This document shows positions 44,901-57,391 of a DNA stretch of 64,000 nt, piece by piece. Each line of letters starts with the position of its first letter. The first letter of the stretch is position 1. Made by a program: the position numbers and the translations under genes. Source of the stretch: Prostheceraeus crozeri (Eukaryota > Platyhelminthes > Polycladida > Euryleptidae); assembly GCA_907163375.1 (NCBI GenBank), contig CAJQUW010006864.1, forward strand, positions 558,001 through 622,000, read 5' to 3'. A model generated the notes under the pieces. It did not search any database. It saw only the letters and a program-made list of their open reading frames with translations, and had not been told where the DNA came from.

Positions 44901-46828
44901 ATTCTGACTTTCGTCGATTCTTTATCGGGACGCACAACAGCATGATGAGGAAGGTAGTGTCCTGAACTTTTACAGTCAGATTCAGGTACCTTTTCAATTA
45001 TGTCGTTCACATGCTGGTATTCAAGAATTTTTTCATACTCATGTAAAATGCTTTCTTTATTTTTCAGATTATTCAATGTAGAATGAAGTCTCCTAGTTGC
45101 AAGAGGCAAATTTGAATGGAGTTCATCATTGAAACCATCCTTCCATGGTAGGGCAACAGAGTATCTACGAGAAGAATACTGAATATCTCTCAAGACTGAC
45201 TTGCATTCATCTGCTGTGTGCTCTTCATTAGGAGTAACACCTACCGACTCAATATTCCACATTTTTTCAAAATTATGATTGTTTCGATCAATTTCACTCA
45301 TCCTACTGTGCAAGCTAATACAGCATTCATCTCCTGGGTGTTGACTAGACTCAACAATTTGTTCAAGCTTGCCTGTCAAGACCCAACCAAATTTGCTGAA
45401 TGTTGCTACAGGACCCGATTTTCCCCTAAGAACATTGTCACCGATAAAATCATAGTACTGATCCGCTCCGATTAAGATTGAGACAGGCATTTCACTGTCA
45501 CGTGGATCATACGGATCAGCAAGATCAATATTCTGTAAGTGCGTGTATGCAGACGTTACATAAGACCGTTGGGGTGCACAAATTGAAGGACTTGTACTTG
45601 CAGTAAGACACAGGGGCTTGTCATTGTACAAACTCCTCACTTTCAAGGAAACTATGCTGCTGTCAATTGAAACATTTTGGTTTGAAAATGCGCTGACATT
45701 CAATATCTCTGTCTCAGCTTTACTGAGGTTCAGCTCATCTGCCAGATCACTTCGAACAAAAGTTCTGTTGCAGCATGTATCGAAAAGGACTTTGACTAAG
45801 ACTTCACCGCCAGTCGGACTAATCACAACAGCTTTGGCACTTGGCATGACCGTTGTGGTCGAGCTTCTCAAAATCAAAGAAAATGTAGTTTCATGGTCAT
45901 GATTTGAACTTTCATGCTGAGAATCTGATGCAGAAGTATCAGAAGCGACATGCGAGAAAGTCTGTTCGAGTTTCTGCTTAGTCTCTGAGGATTTTATTGG
46001 AACGACTTTTGATGAATTTTCAGTGGCTTCTCCTTTACACAAACTAATGTGATGGAATCTACTACATTTAGTACAGGCCTTGCGAAACCTACACTGTTTC
46101 GAAGAATGGTATTTTTTCAAACACATGTAGCATAGCATGTTCTTCTGAACATATCGAATACTTTCGTCAGCACTACTGTATACTTGACAGTTCTTCGAAC
46201 TGTGAACATCATGACAGAATGAACATTCTTGATGTTCAGAATGTCTCCCGCGGATTTCTCCTTCATGCTTTTCAACATTAGTAGAGAAGCCCGCGACAGT
46301 CATCCGATCATCAGAATGATTCATTGTACGTTCGATCAAAACTTTTGCACTACTTTCTTCAAGAATATGAATTTCATCACTCAACAAATTCAGGAACATT
46401 TCAATGCTATCAAGCGTCACGTGCATCATTTTTGATTTACTAATCAGATTCACTCTGACTTGCTCAGGTAGTCGAGAAAGCAACAAAGGTGATAAAAACA
46501 ATTCATACGAAGACGGATAAACATGCATGTTCTCAAGACTACGTACATGGTTGTTGATGGCATCATAATACGCACGGAGCTGCTCTGCAGTAGTACCATT
46601 ACAGTGGACATTCGACAAGGCGTTTATGTGTTCTTTGAGAACATCAATCGGGTTGCCGAATCTCTTTTTCAGGCTTTCAACAGCAGTTTCGTAATTGGCA
46701 GCCGTAAGGCTGAGACCTCGAATGCATGACAAAGCTTCGCCTGATAAGCAAGAACGTAAGTAAGAAAACTTACCGACATCATGAAGATGATCATTTTGAT
46801 CAATATTCGCATCAAAAATATTCGCCAT
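41911..46828 (-). mobile_element. BEL/Pao retrotransposon fossil (gag-pol body)
   Basis: On - from 46828 the order is: a gag-like region; three CCHC-like Cys/His knuckles near 46.2-46.0 kb ('YMCLKKYHSSKQC'); a pepsin-like protease region near 45.8 kb; reverse transcriptase near 44.9-44.4 kb ('VRIVYDASSKS', 'FYVDNLVTG'); an RNase H region near 44.0-43.7 kb; and an integrase with an HHCC finger ('HEKVFHGGVSATL', 'CVTCKRIQG') and core region near 43.0-42.4 kb. This order and the long Cys-rich gag are typical of BEL/Pao. It is broken, with about five interruptions. Clear LTRs were not found; a 64-bp direct repeat on both sides (40121 and 46929) may be their remnant. Moderately old. Confidence 0.85.
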
Positions 46829-46928
46829 GTTACGGAAAACGTCCGGCTAGTTGAGCATCAACATATTTATTACGATTTACATGGCTATCAGCAGGGATAT
46901 CTGCTATCAGCTATAAATTCAAATTTAT

Positions 46929-46992
46929 GTCAAACATAGATAGAGCATGAGCATATGTACATAGATTAGTAACAGAGCAATGAACGATCAAG
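46929..46992. repeat. 64-bp direct repeat, right copy
   Basis: Partner of 40121-40184; lies about 100 bases beyond the start of the BEL/Pao body. Confidence 0.9.
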
Positions 46993-48031
46993 TCATAGAA
47001 ATAGCGTAGGATCAGATAGAAAGTCACAACACCTCCTTTTATGGATGGAAAATTATCTAAAACTCAGAACACAGTTTGTTCGCATCAGAGATTCCTACTC
47101 ATCTTCATATAATGTTACAAGTGGCATTGTTCAGGGCTCAGTTATTGGCCCTTTGCTTTTTGTACTATTTTGTAAAAGCATCGGTTATTTAGCTAAAGAT
47201 TCTTTTTTTCTCAGCTTATGCTGATGATATGAAATTGGCCTACAGTTTTCACCCCAACTCAGATGCTTATTTGCAAGATTCTTCTGATCTTCAAAGTGAT
47301 TTGAACAATGTTTTGAATTGGTCAAACAGCAGTGGTTTGACCAAAATGTAGCGAAATCTAAAATTGAGTTTTGGATTATCAAATAAAAAACGTGGTTATG
47401 CTGTCAATGCAATCAAACTTGAAAATGTTGACTGTATGAAAGATCTTGGTGTATATGTCTCCTCTCCAGTGAGTCTTCGTTATCATATTGAAAGTATTGT
47501 TACTAAGGCCAATAAAACTCTTGGAGCTATTTTACGTTCGTTTGTCTCGAGAGACTTTCATGTCATATTGCCTATTTATAAGACCTATGTTAGATCAACG
47601 CTTGAATTCAATTCTATTGTGTGGTCTCGCAAATACTTGGTGGATCAAATTGAAAAAGTGCAAAGGCACTTCACTCGTTCTTTTCCTAATTTGCGTCGTT
47701 TTTCTTACAAAGATCGTTTGATGAGACTTTCCTTACCAAGTCTATCGACAAAGAGATTGCGGTATCAATTAATTTTTATTTTTAAAATGTTGAATAATAT
47801 GACTTCATTAGATCCAACAATTTTCTTTGAGTTTTCAACCAATTTCCGTTCCCGACGTTGTGTTCAAAAGATAATCCCACCTCGTGCCATCCATGACTAC
47901 CGGCGATTCTTTTTCACGACTGACATCATATTCCACTGGAACTAACTCACCGATGCCGAAGTTTGGGCTCCAAATGTCCGTGCTTTTAAGAAGATTATCA
48001 AGCAGTATTTTGAAAGAAATGATATATGGTA
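46993..48031 (+). pseudogene. CR1-like LINE fragment, 3' half
   Basis: Reverse-transcriptase palm and thumb on +: 'SGIVQGSVIGPLLFVLF' (47120), 'LSAYADDMKLAYSF' (47215), 'LGVYVSSPVSLRYHIESI', 'PIYKTYVRSTLEFNSIVW' and the tail 'RFFFTTDIIFHWN' and 'FERNDIW'. The last 193-codon stretch (47364-47945) is open. One in-frame stop follows at 47945 and others lie before it. Family shared with 35.9-36.8 and 48.2-49.6 kb. 5'-truncated, as is usual for LINEs; it begins straight after the 64-bp repeat. Confidence 0.83.
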
Positions 48032-48056
48032 ATTAATCTTCACATCTGAGCTTTCC

Positions 48057-49623
48057 TTATGACTTAGCTGACTTTGCTGCCCTCATGGGCTCATTATTTG
48101 TCACTGTTGATCGACACTTGTCTTTATTTGTACTTATGTTGTTGACAAATATAATATAATTATTATTCATAAAACTGCTCCACACTCTCAACATACGAAC
48201 TACCGACCTGTTGCTGTAAATATATTGTATATGCAGAATTATGGAGCGCTCGATAATAAAAGAATTATTTACGTTTTTGACAATGCATTTTCCCGTGCCT
48301 CCCAACATGGCTTTTTTGCCAGAGCGATCAATTGAGACGGCTGGTTTCGAGTGTTCTACGATTATTTGACTTCTGAATTAGACAATGGTTTTTGTGTAGA
48401 TGTTGCACTTCTTGATTTTTCTCGCGCATTTGACACTGTGCTGCACAAGATTTTAGTGTAAATGCTTAAAGAGTGTTTCTCTGGAAATATGTTCTCTTGG
48501 CTAGAAAATTACTCAGCGCACAGGACACAATTTGTCCTTAATTACGGCTCCTGTTCGACATCATGTGATGTTACGAGTGGCATTGTTCAATGTTTGTTCA
48601 GTTCTTGGCCCTATACTTTTTGGTTTTTTGCAGCAATGTCATCTCCTGTATCGGAGATTGTCTTTTTTCAGCTTACGCCGAAGATATCAAGTTCAATGTT
48701 TGTTCAGTTCTTGGCCCTATACTTTTTTTGGTTTTTTGCAGCAATGTCATCTCCTGTATCGGAGATTGTCTTTTTTCAGCTTACGCCGAAGATATCAAAT
48801 TGGCCTACAGTTTCACTCCCGGATCAAATGCTTCTTTACAAGGGTCATCATTTGGCCTTCAAAGCGATCTCGATGGTGCCGAAGTGGTCAAATCTAGATG
48901 GGTTGCGGTGAAATGAAGCCAAATGTAAAATTGAAATTTTGGAAATTCGAATCAAAAACGTGATTGCACCAACAAAAATGTCATACTTGACAATCGTGAT
49001 TGTATCAAAGATCTCTATGTTTATGTTTCCTCGCCTATAAGCTTTGGTTTTCATATAAGCAATGATGTTTTAAGGGCCAATAAGATTCTTTGAGTCGCTT
49101 TGCACTCATTTGTTTGTTTCTTGTGATATCAATGTCATGTTACCTATTTACAAATCGTATGTTAGATATACTTGGAATTTAATTGTGTAGTTTGGTTTCC
49201 ATACCGAAAGCGCTTAAAAACGTTTAAAAGCGTTTTTCAAAAGGTTCAAAAACGTTTTTCTCGCTGTTTCCCAAATTTGAATCACCTGTCTTACAAAGAT
49301 CGTTGATTAAAACTTTCATTGTTAAGTTTATCAGGAGGTGATTACGTTATTGACTTATTTTTGCTTTTAAGATGATCAATGGATTAAGATTAACCTGCTT
49401 GAAGCCGACGAATTTCTTTGAATTTTCTGCTGAATTCTTTGCCCGACGTAGTATCCAGAAAATAACTCTATCTCGCACTAACTGTGACTATCATCTATTC
49501 TTTTTCACAACGGATGTAATTTTTCACTGGAATCAACTTACAGATGCTGAAGTATTAACTCCGAACAGCCATACTTTCAAGACGAGCATTACTCATTATT
49601 TTGAAAGGAACGAAATTTGGTAA
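48057..49623 (+). pseudogene. CR1-like LINE fragment with internal tandem duplication
   Basis: The same family again and more decayed: 'ERSIETAGF' at 48320, motif-A-like 'LDFSRAFDTVLHKIL' at 48410, 'ENYSAHRTQFVLNYGS' at 48500, and the tail 'FFFTTDVIFHWNQLTDAEV' with 'YFERNEIW' at 49500-49622. Motif C appears as 'SAYAEDIKLAYSF' with E for the catalytic D. A segment of 106-108 bases around it is duplicated in tandem (48585-48690 and 48691-48798). Multiple breaks. Confidence 0.8.
48585..48798. repeat. Tandem duplication inside the LINE
   Basis: Units 48585-48690 and 48691-48798 both read GTTCAATGTTTGTTCAGTTC onward and end at GATATCAA. They differ by two T in a homopolymer and little else, so the duplication is much younger than the LINE. 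Confidence 0.93.
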
Positions 49624-50002
49624 CCTTGAATCATCTTGAGTATTGCTTATGACTTTGCTGATTTTGTTGCCCTTATGGGCCTTTTATTTGTCAGTGATAT
49701 TGAATCATTTCATTTGTGTATAATTTTTGGAAAATAATAGATTAAATTATTGTAATATGTTGAATGCTAGGCTCAATTGCATTGATAAATTAGTATTGTA
49801 ACTCACGACACAATGAATTTGTCACGTGCTTTTTCAAATGGTGGCATTCATTTGCTCTAACACCCACCTTTGCAAATAGCTCGTCAAGATTTCAAATCCA
49901 CAATATTCGAAAATATCCGAATTTTTCACTGAATTATGGTTACACGAGTATGCCTCACTCATGATTAGTAATTCTAATTTTAAAATGTCTATGTTTATGA
50001 GA
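49624..50002. other. No gene seen
   Basis: LINE 3' tail and AT-rich spacer up to the palindrome. Confidence 0.5.
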
Positions 50003-50750
50003 TAGTCCGGGAGCCAGCGTGAAGTTGTGCAGGGAACGAGGTAGTACATAAAACTTTCACATAGCATAGTACACCTCTAACCTACTGCAAAACTTCGCGT
50101 CTGCCGGATCAGATCATTTGCTTTTCAGAAATAGAGAGGATAACAAAATCCTATGTATTTCCAATGGTAAAATTGTGACATTTAAGGTGCTGACTCCATT
50201 TTTTCGAATTTTTGCTCATAAAAGTTACACAAATTGGTATTTTGTTGAACTGGTTATTATAGAAATCATCTACAGATCATGATCTTTCAAATGAGCTATC
50301 ATTCAGTGACAGAGGATGAAGTAAAATGTACAAACAGACACTTTTCGTTGGTGTAACTGCAAATTTTAGCATAGAAATTTCAGGAAAATTGTTGATATAC
50401 TCTAACGAAAAGTGTCTGTTTGTACACTTTACTTCATCCTCTGTCACTGAATGATAGCTCATTTGAAAGATCATGATCTGTAGATGATTTCTATAATAAC
50501 CAGTTCAACAAAATACCAATTTGTGTAACTTTTATGAGCAAAAATTCGAAAAAATGGAGTCAGCACCTTAAATGTCACAATTTTACCATTGGAAATACAT
50601 AGGATTTTGTTATCCTCTCTATTTCTGAAAAGCAAATGATCTGATCCGGCAGACGCGAAGTTTTGCAGTAGGTTAGAGGTGTACTATGCTATGTGAAAGT
50701 TTTATGTAATACCTCGTTCCCTGCACAACTTCACGCTGGCTCCCGGACTA
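50003..50750. mobile_element. Foldback MITE, 748-bp near-perfect palindrome
   Basis: The left arm (50003 to about 50350) is the reverse complement of the right arm (about 50403 to 50750), with only a few differences over about 348 bases; the loop is about 52 bases. The outermost sequence is TAGTCCGGGAGCCAGCGTG and its inverse, so TA borders the repeat. No gene. The arms contain TGCAGGGAACGAGG, also present in the ends of the element at 51795. Confidence 0.93.
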
Positions 50751-51794
50751 AGAAGTTATTTTTGGATAAAAAGACATTTAAGCCAATGAAACTCAATTAT
50801 GCATTTGAAATGTGGAGGATTTTCTATCAACGGAAACCATTCCAATAGGATACATTTGTTTAATCATGTTCCTTGAATCTAAGTAGGTCTATGCATTCAA
50901 ATGAGACGTTGAAGAACGAAGTGACCTAAGCCTGGGTACGTTGCACCAATGTAACATTCTCTGGTTCTTGAGGCAGTTTTAGTCACCTTAATTAATGTTT
51001 GCAGTATTTCAATCAATATATTGAAACAATTCAACGAATGATTATAAATCATGGACCACCGAAACACTTTTTATTACTGTGGGATCTCACATCGGAGTCG
51101 AAACTCTTTAACTAAAATAACAAACTGACAACAGGTAATATGAGATTAGCATTAAATGCCATAATAGTGATGCTGTTAGGATGAACAGACTTCAATTGTA
51201 AAATGTCAAGTTAGCCGCTTTGATATCTGCTTTGCCTCTGCAAAGAATGAACATGGTTTCCTCTCGTTTTCGGCTGAGATGTGAACGGATGGTGGATGAT
51301 TTGTTTACTAACGCAAATGTTGTTAATATTTCACTTCACATGTACCCTCCATTTTCATGTAACAATCAATCGATGTTATAGTCAAATTGAAATGAAAAAA
51401 TTGTCTTTTTAAACGTTTCGAATTCTCCTAGGACGAAGTCAACGATTTATGATACAGAAGTGTAATGTTCATCAAGAATGTGAGAACCTATAGCGACAAG
51501 ATTGTTATCGTGCTTTCATGGAAGCTCAACGTGCAAATCCCTTTGTGTAGTAGAAATCTAGAAAATGAATATGACTTCTGGAAAAATCATCTTCGGTCCC
51601 ATGTAGACAACATGCTTTGTAAACAATGCAAGAACAGGCTTGCTACATTGTAGACTTAGGGCTACCAAGGCAATGGAATATACATGTAGAATACGATTAG
51701 CTTTCGCAGTAGTCTTATACCTTCGCAATTATGCTCATTATCTAAAGTCTTCCGACTCCGAGTAAGGAGCATACTTTCGAATTTAAATTATATT
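50751..51794. other. No gene recognised
   Basis: About 1 kb between two related MITEs. A 62-codon open stretch at 51465-51653 contains 'KNHLRSHVDNMLCKQCKNRL', a possible Cys pair, but is too short to assign. Confidence 0.45.
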
Positions 51795-52093
51795 CCGGCA
51801 GCAAGAACGAGTTTCTGCAGGGAACGAGGCCGAAAATGAGACATTCACAGAATCATGTATACACCATTTGCCTACTACGAATCTGCACGTCTGCGTGTTC
51901 CAGTTAGTTCCTCTTCCTGTCAAAAAGGATCAAAGGAAAACGTATGTCGATCCAATGAGACACAGATCGCAGTTTTTTTGGTAGAAATGAAATTTTCTAT
52001 GTTTTAGCTTATTGTGGCAAAAATACTATCTGCAGTCCAATTCCTTGACATGGAATGTCTTCAGGTCAATTCCTATCATATTCATGCAGCCCC

Positions 52094-52312
52094 TGTGGCA
52101 TAGTGAAATCTATGACATTATATGACGTTTGTTTGTTCACAGCAAACTGTTCCTTTAAATACCCTAACTTCTAATGAACTTTGTTATTGGAGAAATTTAT
52201 GAAAAATACACAGAACTAGTTTCGACCACGAAGTGCTTGTTTTGATTCTCTGACATGTACATACGGCCAAGTCAATACTGATGTGCATGCGACCCTAACT
52301 GAAAACATTACA
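52094..52312 (+). repeat. 5' LTR of the Gypsy element
   Basis: 219 bases, TG...CA. I saw no difference from 56766-56984. Preceded by GCCCC. Confidence 0.95.
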
Positions 52313-55300
52313 TTGGCGACAAGGATGTTTGATATCCTGAGAGTGTGAAGTTCTTTCTATGCAATTACTAATTCATTTACTAAAGTAGGAATAGGATTTG
52401 ACAAAACTTACTAATATTTGCATTACTAAAGTTCTAGGACTGAGCTGCTCTTTTTTTCTTTTGAGTTATGGCTAGCGTCATTACTGGCGTTCCTGCGCCC
52501 ACACCTTTCCTTCACACTCCAGGCGAACCACCCATTGCATGGGATACTTGGATACGTACTTTCGACAACTACCTGCTTGCCGTAGGACTAGATGTCACCA
52601 CTGAGGAATCTAGGTGTAGGGCTCTGTTGATTTCGTGCCTAGGATCGGAAGGTCAGAGGATCTTGTACACGTTTGACAGCTCCAGTGTTTCTAAACTTGC
52701 CGACCTGAAGAAGGTCATGAAGAACTACTTTGTGGGATCCACCTCTAAGTGGACATACCGACTCAAACTGCATGAGCGCATGCAGCGTCAGGGGTCGACA
52801 TTGCCAAAGAGTATGAGCGTGTCACGCAAGAAAGCTCCACTTTAGGTCACATGGATCTGTTTCTAGTCATGCAGCACTCCAAATCCGTTCGTCTAGACAG
52901 CGTGATCGTTTTCAAGGTTACAAGCAAAAATCAAGTAAGCATATCAGTTCAGGTAACCAGCACACGCGATGCTATCGTTGTGGGTCTGATAAGCATGTTG
53001 CCACGTATGACCAATGCCCTGCCAGAGAGAAAGTTTGCAATTTTTGTAAGAAGATGGGTCACTTTTCAAAAGTCTGTAGCAGTCGACCTAGAAGTCAGTC
53101 AAGTCACAGTACGCATCGAGCTCCAAGTCGTTTTAACCGTGGTCAGTCCAGGGGTAGAGGTGTTAGAGTGAATGAAATCACCGATGGGCCAGATGAAGAT
53201 TCCACTGTTTGTCGCATCACAATTTGCAATTTGGGTAATCCTAATCACGATGAGAAGTTCACATCGAGTTTGATTGTGCAGAGCCAGGTTCTCTCAGGTG
53301 TTTTGGATACCGGTTGTGGCATTAACATCATTCCACATCAAGTTCTGTCAACGTTTTGGTCTCAGAAGAGAATTCAGGATGCGCTTCATCAATGTGCCAT
53401 CAGAGTGTTCACTTATACAGCAGAAAGAGTTCAAGTGATTGGAAAGATAGAAATTTTTTGCACTTCTGCTGACGGCAAAGAGAGTTGCACAGTACCAAAG
53501 ACTATGTAATATTCAAAGACTGAAAACTCTCATATCTCTGTATGCTTAGCTTTTGGAAACAACTTATTTGTCCTCAACGAAGATATCGGATAATTTTAAT
53601 ACATTAGAAGATAGGAACTACCATGGATATTCTTGTACTCATCATAGATATATACCGTTTCCAAATTTTCTACGAGTTTACAGTCTTTACATCCTCCACT
53701 GTCTTTGCACAGTACCCTTCGTTGTTGTCTCACTGAGAGAGAAGGAAGTATTGTTTGGCCGTGACTTGATGAGACGCTTTCATAGTATAAGAAAAGATCT
53801 TTGGGATCTACTTTCTCCAGCCAGATCGAACTTGAATTTCAACGTGAATGCATGCCTGTTTTCTCAGAACTCTCCGCAGACAATTGATCTACCACATATA
53901 CCTTCTGTGTCTACAAATTCTATCTGTCAGACGAGTTATGTCAGTCCCACTGCTCAGGTTTCTCATGCTGATCCTGATTCTTTTGTAAATTTCACAAGTG
54001 ATTCGTCTACATCACTCACTTCCCCTGCTTCTCAGCCAGATGTCGTTGCTCTAGGATGCATCAAAGGCTACACTCACAAAGTTCGTGTAAACTCAGATGT
54101 TAGACCTGTGCGCCAGTCATTGCGGCAAATTCCTTTCTCGATTCGGAATCAGGTCTCTGATGAAGTGAAGCGTTTACTTGCTGCCGATGTCATTGAGAGA
54201 GTTGAGGCATCTGAGTGGATTTCCAACCTGGTCATAGTACAGAAAGCGAACGGGAAGCTTAGAGTATGTGTTGATTTGCGAGCCGTGAATCAAGCTGTCG
54301 TTGTTGATGGCTATCCACTCCCAAGGATTGAGGAAGTACTGCACTCCATGAAGGACTCTTCGACTTTTTCAAAGCTAGATTTGTCAGAGGCATACTTGCA
54401 ACTACCACTCCATAAAGAAAGTAGAGATTTGACTACGTTCATAGTACCTGACGGTTTGTTCCGCTTCAAGCGATGCCCTTACGGGTTGGCCTCATGTCCA
54501 AGATTCTTAAAGGTATTGACGGTGTTGTATGCTACTTGGATGACGTTTTGGTCACTGGACCTTCTACTGAAATCCACAACCAGAGATTAAGAGCAGTACA
54601 GAACCGACTGAATGACCACAATGTGAAGCTGAATGAAGCCAAGTGCATTTACGGTGTCAGCAAGATCACATACTTAGGACACGATATTGACAGACATGGC
54701 ATCAAGCCCTCATGTGAAAAGGTCAAGGCACTGATCGAGTCCCCCGCCCCAACGTCATTCACTGAGCTTCGCACGACATTGGGTGCTTTCGGTTTTTACG
54801 CAAAACACATTCAAAATTTTTCAACCTTGGTAGAACCTCTGCGGTGTTTGTTAAGTTCTCCACAGTTCACGTGGTCTCAGGAAGCTCAAGTGACTTTTGA
54901 CAGAATGAAGCTACTTATAAGTCAAAGTTCTGCCCTAGCACCTTTTGATGCCAATCTGCCAGTCATTGTGTCGACTGATGCATCAAATGTTGGACTAGGA
55001 GCTACGCTCTCGATTGTTGATCCACATTTTGGAAAGAGAACAGTTGAATTTGCATCCAAGAGGCTCACAGCATCAGAAAAGAAGTTTTCCACAACGGAGA
55101 AGGAAAGTCTTGCGCTAGTTTGGGCCTGCGAGAGATGGAGACCGTACCTTTTAGGAAGAAAGTTTGTGCTTGAAACTGACCATGAACCGCTTCGCATGAT
55201 TTTTTCAAGAAAGGGTTTTGACCGAATGAGTCTGCGACTAGCTCGCTTGGCAACAAGACTCATGGCGTTCAATTTCGATGTGCAATATAAGTGAGGTTGT

Positions 55301-56765
55301 GATAACACAATTCCCGATTACTGCTCTCCGATTGAGGACATGGTTTACTTGCTATCGGATGATCAGGATGAAGACTTAGCTATTGTTCAGTCTATGTCAG
55401 TAAAAAATTTCCAAGATGCGTGCGAGTCATGTCCAGATCTGTCTAGGATAAGAAATTTCATTGAAACAGGTTGGCCAAGCAAGAAGAACATGCCTACCGA
55501 ATTGCAGCCCTATTTTCTGATTCGAGATGAACTCTCCATTCACCAGCATCAAGTTATGAGAGGAAGAAGAGTAGTTGCTCCAGTTTCTGCTACACACGAT
55601 TTGATTGACATAGCACATGAATCTCACATGGGTATTCAGAAAACCAAGACTAGATTCAGGTCTATGTATTGGTGGCCAGGACTAGACAAGCAAATCGAAG
55701 AAAAGATTAGGAACTGCAGTGTTTGCCAGATGGCAAGCAAAACTTTCAAAAGTGGTCCAGCACCTTCAAAAGAAAATTTGCCTCTTCCAGAGTTTCCGTG
55801 GAAGCGTGTGTCAATTGACATTAAGGGTCCAATGTACTACTTGCCTTCATATCTAAGATATGCAATTGTTGTGATTGATCTCCACAGTAAATGGCCTGAA
55901 GTTTCCTTTGCGTCGTCTGTTGAAACTGATAAAGTCATTGAAGTTTTGGATGGTATTTTTTCGAGGGAAGGATTTCCAGAAGAGCTGTTGTCCGACAATG
56001 GTGCTCAGTTTACATCCACATCGTTTTCTGATTTTCTGTGCAAGAGAAATATTGTCCGCATTCGCGCACCCATTTACAATCCTGAGTCCAATGCCGTCGT
56101 AGAGAGATTTAACCGCACACCTTGGCTGAACAGATCGAGTTGGCTTTGTTTCAGAAGACTCCAGTACCTCAGTACATTCGTCAGTTCCTTCTTACCTACC
56201 GATCCTCGCCACACTCAACAACTCTTCAGTCTCCCAGTTTTCGTCTTCACAATAGGGAAATGCGAACACAGCTCAGTTCACTAGTTCATGTGAAACCCAA
56301 GAAGAAAGTTCGATTCGAAGAGCCAGGTGACCGAGTCTGTGTGAAGCATCCGAGATCAGGAGAGATCAAGCGTGGTTTAAAAGTCTCAAGAAACATTGGC
56401 AGTCGGTCTGTCATTCTCGATGATGGCCAGAAGTGGCACACGAAGCATGTGTCGACTGATCGATCGAACAGCAGGATGGAAGAAGAATGCGAGCTGCCAG
56501 ACGTTCCGCGAGAAGTGCGTGGTGCCGTGCGAGACGTAGTGCAAGACGAGAATGGAGGAAGGCGACAAAGTACAAGAAGACGAAGACATGTGCGAAACGA
56601 GAACTTTATCCACCACTAGCTGTGGTTGTGATCGAAGTGATGAACATTTTGTAAACGGATGGTGTCACGTGAAGTCCGTTATCAAATCTTTTACGCTCTA
56701 GCGTTAATGCAGCGTGTTTGACATTTTCGAACATTTGACATTTGCTTTTCCTACAGGAGGGAATA

Positions 56766-56984
56766 TGTGGCATAGTGAAATCTATGACATTATATGACGT
56801 TTGTTTGTTCACAGCAAACTGTTCCTTTAAATACCCTAACTTCTAATGAACTTTGTTATTGGAGAAATTTATGAAAAATACACAGAACTAGTTTCGACCA
56901 CGAAGTGCTTGTTTTGATTCTCTGACATGTACATACGGCCAAGTCAATACTGATGTGCATGCGACCCTAACTGAAAACATTACA
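56766..56984 (+). repeat. 3' LTR of the Gypsy element
   Basis: 219 bases, followed by the second GCCCC at 56985-56989. Confidence 0.95.
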
Positions 56985-57391
56985 GCCCCATCTATGAAGC
57001 TAAAGACATTCAGATTTGGCAAGCTTCCTAATGTCGGCAAACACAAAAATTTGGAGGAATTTAACCCACATTTTACTACATTCTCGTAAACATTTGCCGA
57101 TTAGAAACATGGTAATAACACATGCACATCATAGGAAGTGACCTGGATACATTCCATGTCAAAAATTATGGCTTTAGACCGAGTTTTTTTACCGCAATAA
57201 GGAAAACATAGAAAATCAAATTTTAACCAAAACTGCAATCTGTGTCCCATTAGATGAACATGCGTTTTTCTTTTATCGTGTCTAACAAGAAGAGGAACAA
57301 ACTAGAACTCGCCAGACGTGCAGATTCTTTGTAGGCACAGGGAGTCTCATTTTCGGCCTCATTCTCTACAGAAACTCATTCTTGTTGCCGG

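Larger units (their letters stand above)
52094..56984 (+). mobile_element. Ty3/Gypsy retrotransposon fossil, two identical-looking LTRs
   Basis: 4.9 kb, with a 219-bp LTR at each end (TGTGGCATAG...AACATTACA) and a 5-bp target duplication GCCCC on both sides. After the 5' LTR comes ATTGGCGACAAGGATG, a usual Gypsy primer-site context; before the 3' LTR lies a purine run AGGAGGGAAT. Parts on +: gag with a Cys/His knuckle (about 52.47-53.15 kb), protease region (53.2-53.5), reverse transcriptase and RNase H (54.0-55.3; 'PLPRIEEVLHSMKDSS', 'VVCYLDDVLV', 'DASNVGLGATL'), and integrase (55.4-56.3; HHCC finger and 'LLSDNGAQFTS'). It is broken, with about six interruptions. Identical LTRs imply a recent insertion. 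Confidence 0.93.
51795..57391. mobile_element. Second foldback MITE, split by the Gypsy element
   Basis: The left part is 51795-52093 and the right part 56985-57391. The outer ends CCGGCAGCAAGAACGAGTTT and, inverted, CCGGCAACAAGAATGAGTTT match well, and the complementarity continues inward (for example CATGGAATG at about 52050 against CATTCCATG at about 57158). Without the insertion it would be about 700 bp, like its relative at 50003-50750, but its arms are more diverged, so it is older. Confidence 0.8.

Noticed and set aside
51465-51653. Possible zinc-finger fragment 'CKQCKNRL'
   Set aside because: One Cys pair in 62 codons is not enough to call a domain.
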